Assembly (NCBI RefSeq): GCF_000003815.2
Contig: NC_049987.1
Coordinates: 20,966,187 to 21,030,186 of the forward strand
Direction of reading: 5' to 3'
Length of the DNA: 64,000 nt
From: Branchiostoma floridae
Taxonomy: Eukaryota > Chordata > Leptocardii > Amphioxiformes > Branchiostomatidae
The notes under the pieces are model-generated. The model was not told the DNA's origin. It did no database searches and saw nothing but the letters and a program-made list of their open reading frames with translations. The position numbers and the translations under genes were made by a program. Shown piece after piece: positions 63,101 to 64,000 of the stretch. The first letter of the stretch is position 1. Every line of letters starts with the position of its first letter.

Positions 63101-63491
63101 TCAACTACAGAAAACAGATTCCAGGTATGTTTTAGCAAATTTCGGACGTACATTTTAAGAAGACTACTGAAGAAACATGTAATACAACTACAAAGGGAAA
63201 CATTTGCCACCTCATACAACAATTATGTTCTCTCAACTAAAGGACTGGAGGTCTTATTTTTACAGGCAAAGACTTTGCAAAATTTAATACAGGTATAGCA
63301 ATTGAATTTAGAGTTACCTGGACAGGGCACCCCCGTGTCACAATCTTGTATCTCCTCATCTGGCCCAACACAGTCTGCCCCGCCGTGAGCTGGTGCAGGA
63401 TTAGTGCAGCTTCGGTCCCGAGTCTGCGTCCCGCTTCCACACGTCACGCTACAGCCGGACCATGGACTCCAGTCGGACCATTCACCGTCAA
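48155..63491 (-). CDS. Modular TSP1 / C-type lectin / six-VWA extracellular protein, 5'-partial, 30 exons
   Basis: Minus-strand gene assembled from symmetric phase-1 modules, so its parts splice in any number without frame loss. From the N-terminal side: four TSP1 exons, a Thr-rich linker, one C-type lectin exon, then six VWA domains of three exons each, every one preceded by a short linker exon (typically [13 protein letters not shown]). No start codon or signal peptide is in the window; more TSP1 repeats may lie beyond 63491. Grouping everything into one gene is inference from strand, phase and lack of any intervening promoter or stop. The last exon reads CMG then TAG at 48155-48157, but a splice donor matching the other modules (G|GTTAG) overlaps that stop, so the C-terminal end is uncertain. 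Likely secreted adhesion or recognition protein; ligand unknown. Confidence 0.75.
48510..49110 (+). pseudogene. Two LINE C-terminal remnants in VWA module 6 intron
   Basis: A short piece reading [13 protein letters not shown] followed by a TA microsatellite is an RT-tail signature. From about 48600 a second piece reads [30 protein letters not shown] and, after a frameshift, LLDSFKERL, the C-terminus of a CR1/Jockey-like LINE. Both are defective and opposite to the host gene. Confidence 0.7.
51471..51749. mobile_element. 280-bp MITE with perfect 18-bp inverted ends
   Basis: CTAAGGGCACAACCCGCC at 51471-51488 is matched exactly in inverted orientation at 51732-51749. The flanking AGCT on both sides is either a target-site duplication or part of the ends. 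In an intron of VWA module 5. Confidence 0.9.
53521..60373 (-). other. VWA modules 1-4 of the TSP1/lectin/VWA gene
   Basis: Module 1: linker 60326-60373; exons 59888-60071, 59336-59486, 58875-59097. Module 2: linker 58451-58486; 58120-58303, 57572-57722, 57112-57334. Module 3: linker 56675-56710; 56344-56527, 55796-55946, 55336-55558. Module 4: linker 54900-54935; 54566-54749, 54126-54276, 53521-53743. Exon sizes are identical (184, 151, 223 nt). Each domain begins [20 protein letters not shown] and ends with a Cys (AVCIG), so N- and C-terminal cysteines may pair. All have a complete metal-ion-dependent adhesion site. Confidence 0.85.
55220..58376. repeat. Recent tandem duplication of a whole VWA module, period 1776 bp
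   Basis: The block from about 55220 to 56600 reappears at about 56996-58376 at a constant offset of 1776, introns included, with only a handful of differences by eye (for example GCAACGCTCACG at about 56450 against GCAAAGCCCACG at 58226). Module 1 is a more diverged copy of the same unit, and module 4 more so. Confidence 0.9.
60855..61244 (-). other. C-type lectin exon
   Basis: A single 130-codon phase-1 exon. Contains the EPN sugar-specificity motif ([12 protein letters not shown]) that in known C-type lectins favours mannose-type ligands with calcium, then a WID motif and the terminal Cys pair. Flanked by Thr-rich linkers, so probably exposed on a glycosylated stalk. Confidence 0.9.
61616..61771 (-). 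other. Thr-rich linker exon
   Basis: 52 codons, repeating (V/A)ATTMPTR-like units with almost no large hydrophobics; predicted O-glycosylated spacer between the TSP1 repeats and the lectin domain. Confidence 0.8.
62005..63491 (-). other. Four TSP1 repeat exons
   Basis: Exons 63318-63491, 62931-63104, 62533-62706 and 62005-62178, each 174 nt and phase 1 at both ends. Each encodes WSDW..W (C-mannosylation pattern) and CSVTCG (O-fucosylation pattern) with six Cys. The four are nearly identical, and introns of repeats 1, 2 and 4 also match, indicating recent duplication. Confidence 0.9.
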
Positions 63492-63544
63492 CTACAGAAA
63501 ACAGATTCCCAGGTATGTTTCACCAAATTTCGGACGTAAATTTT

Positions 63545-63995
63545 AAGACTACTATAACTACTACTACTACTACCACTGCTATGCGGTTTAGCGTCCGTTG
63601 TTGCCTGTCTTCCAGGGGTTGGACGTTTCGTCAACGCATTTCGGTCTGATTGCAGCTCTCCTTTCGTCTCTGTCAAGGGCGTTGGCTTTTTGCAAGTGCG
63701 GTTTTCTAATATACTCATTGACACTGTCTACCCATCTTCTCTAGGGGCGCCCACGCGAGTTCTGGCCCACTACAGACAAGTTCATGACATTTCTTGGCCA
63801 GTTGTCGTGGGTCATTCTTTGCACGTGGTCATACAAGTGGAGTCGATTGTAGCGCAGGATGTTGTGAAGGCTGTGAGTACCTAGCCTACACCTAAGCTGT
63901 TCAGATTGCACTCTTTCTGCTAGTCTTCTAATGCATACCCATCTGATCATGGCATTGTCGCACATATCTAGCTTCATCAAGTCTTCGGCAGACAT
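63545..63995 (-). pseudogene. LINE reverse-transcriptase C-terminal remnant with microsatellite tail
   Basis: Minus strand reads MIRWVCIRRLAERVQSEQLR, LHLYDHVQRMTHDNWPRNVM and GRP-stop-RRWVDSV, the LRW.GHV.RM...GRPRKRW pattern of LINE C-termini, with one in-frame TAG. It ends at a TAG/TAC trinucleotide run (63550-63580), as RTE-like elements often do. Its 5' part is beyond the window. Confidence 0.75.
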
Positions 63996-64000
63996 TGCCC

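Overview
The window looks like genomic DNA of a cephalochordate (amphioxus, Branchiostoma-like). The genes are animal genes with many short exons and GT-AG introns. The extracellular proteins are built by heavy domain shuffling (MAM, SRCR, LDLa, TSP1, C-type lectin, VWA). The introns are full of small inverted-repeat elements, LINE tails and locally duplicated DNA. There is one 100-base assembly gap (18647-18746). The species call is inference from this style, not from a database match.

Layout: (1) 178-9526, plus strand: NDC80/HEC1 kinetochore gene, 12 exons seen, 5' end outside the window; its last codons lie inside a 60-bp minisatellite (9481-10315). (2) 13200-21140, minus: complete 10-exon ARL13B ciliary GTPase (477 aa when joined) with an RFX X-box-like site about 250 bp upstream. 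(3) 21141-26331: intergenic, with a tRNA-Leu(UAA), a 155-bp tandem duplication, a probable PIF1/Helitron helicase remnant and a repeated X-box-like palindrome. (4) 26332-36493, minus: complete 20-exon gene (943 aa when joined) for a single-pass receptor: signal peptide, MAM, SRCR, LDLa, MAM, LDLa, MAM, Thr-rich stalk, transmembrane helix, exact ITAM consensus, C-terminal U-box. (5) 37612-44261, plus, head-to-head with the receptor: complete 7-exon CILP-like gene (1335 aa) with an N-terminal signal anchor and a Pro/Thr mucin stalk. (6) 48155-63491, minus: large modular gene, N-terminus outside the window, with at least four TSP1 repeats, a Thr-rich linker, a C-type lectin domain and six VWA domains separated by short PT-rich linkers. 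(7) 63590-64000: LINE reverse-transcriptase C-terminal remnant.

For the three complete genes the joined exon lengths are divisible by three and every junction keeps frame, which strongly supports the models. NDC80 and ARL13B are housekeeping/ciliary genes. Genes 4-6 form a block of shuffled cell-surface or extracellular proteins. The best candidate for an undescribed system is gene 4, which would join extracellular recognition domains to an ITAM-like phospho-switch and an E3 ubiquitin ligase module in one polypeptide.

The introns and spacers carry at least eight distinct terminal-inverted-repeat or foldback elements, one tRNA-derived SINE and several LINE 3' fragments.
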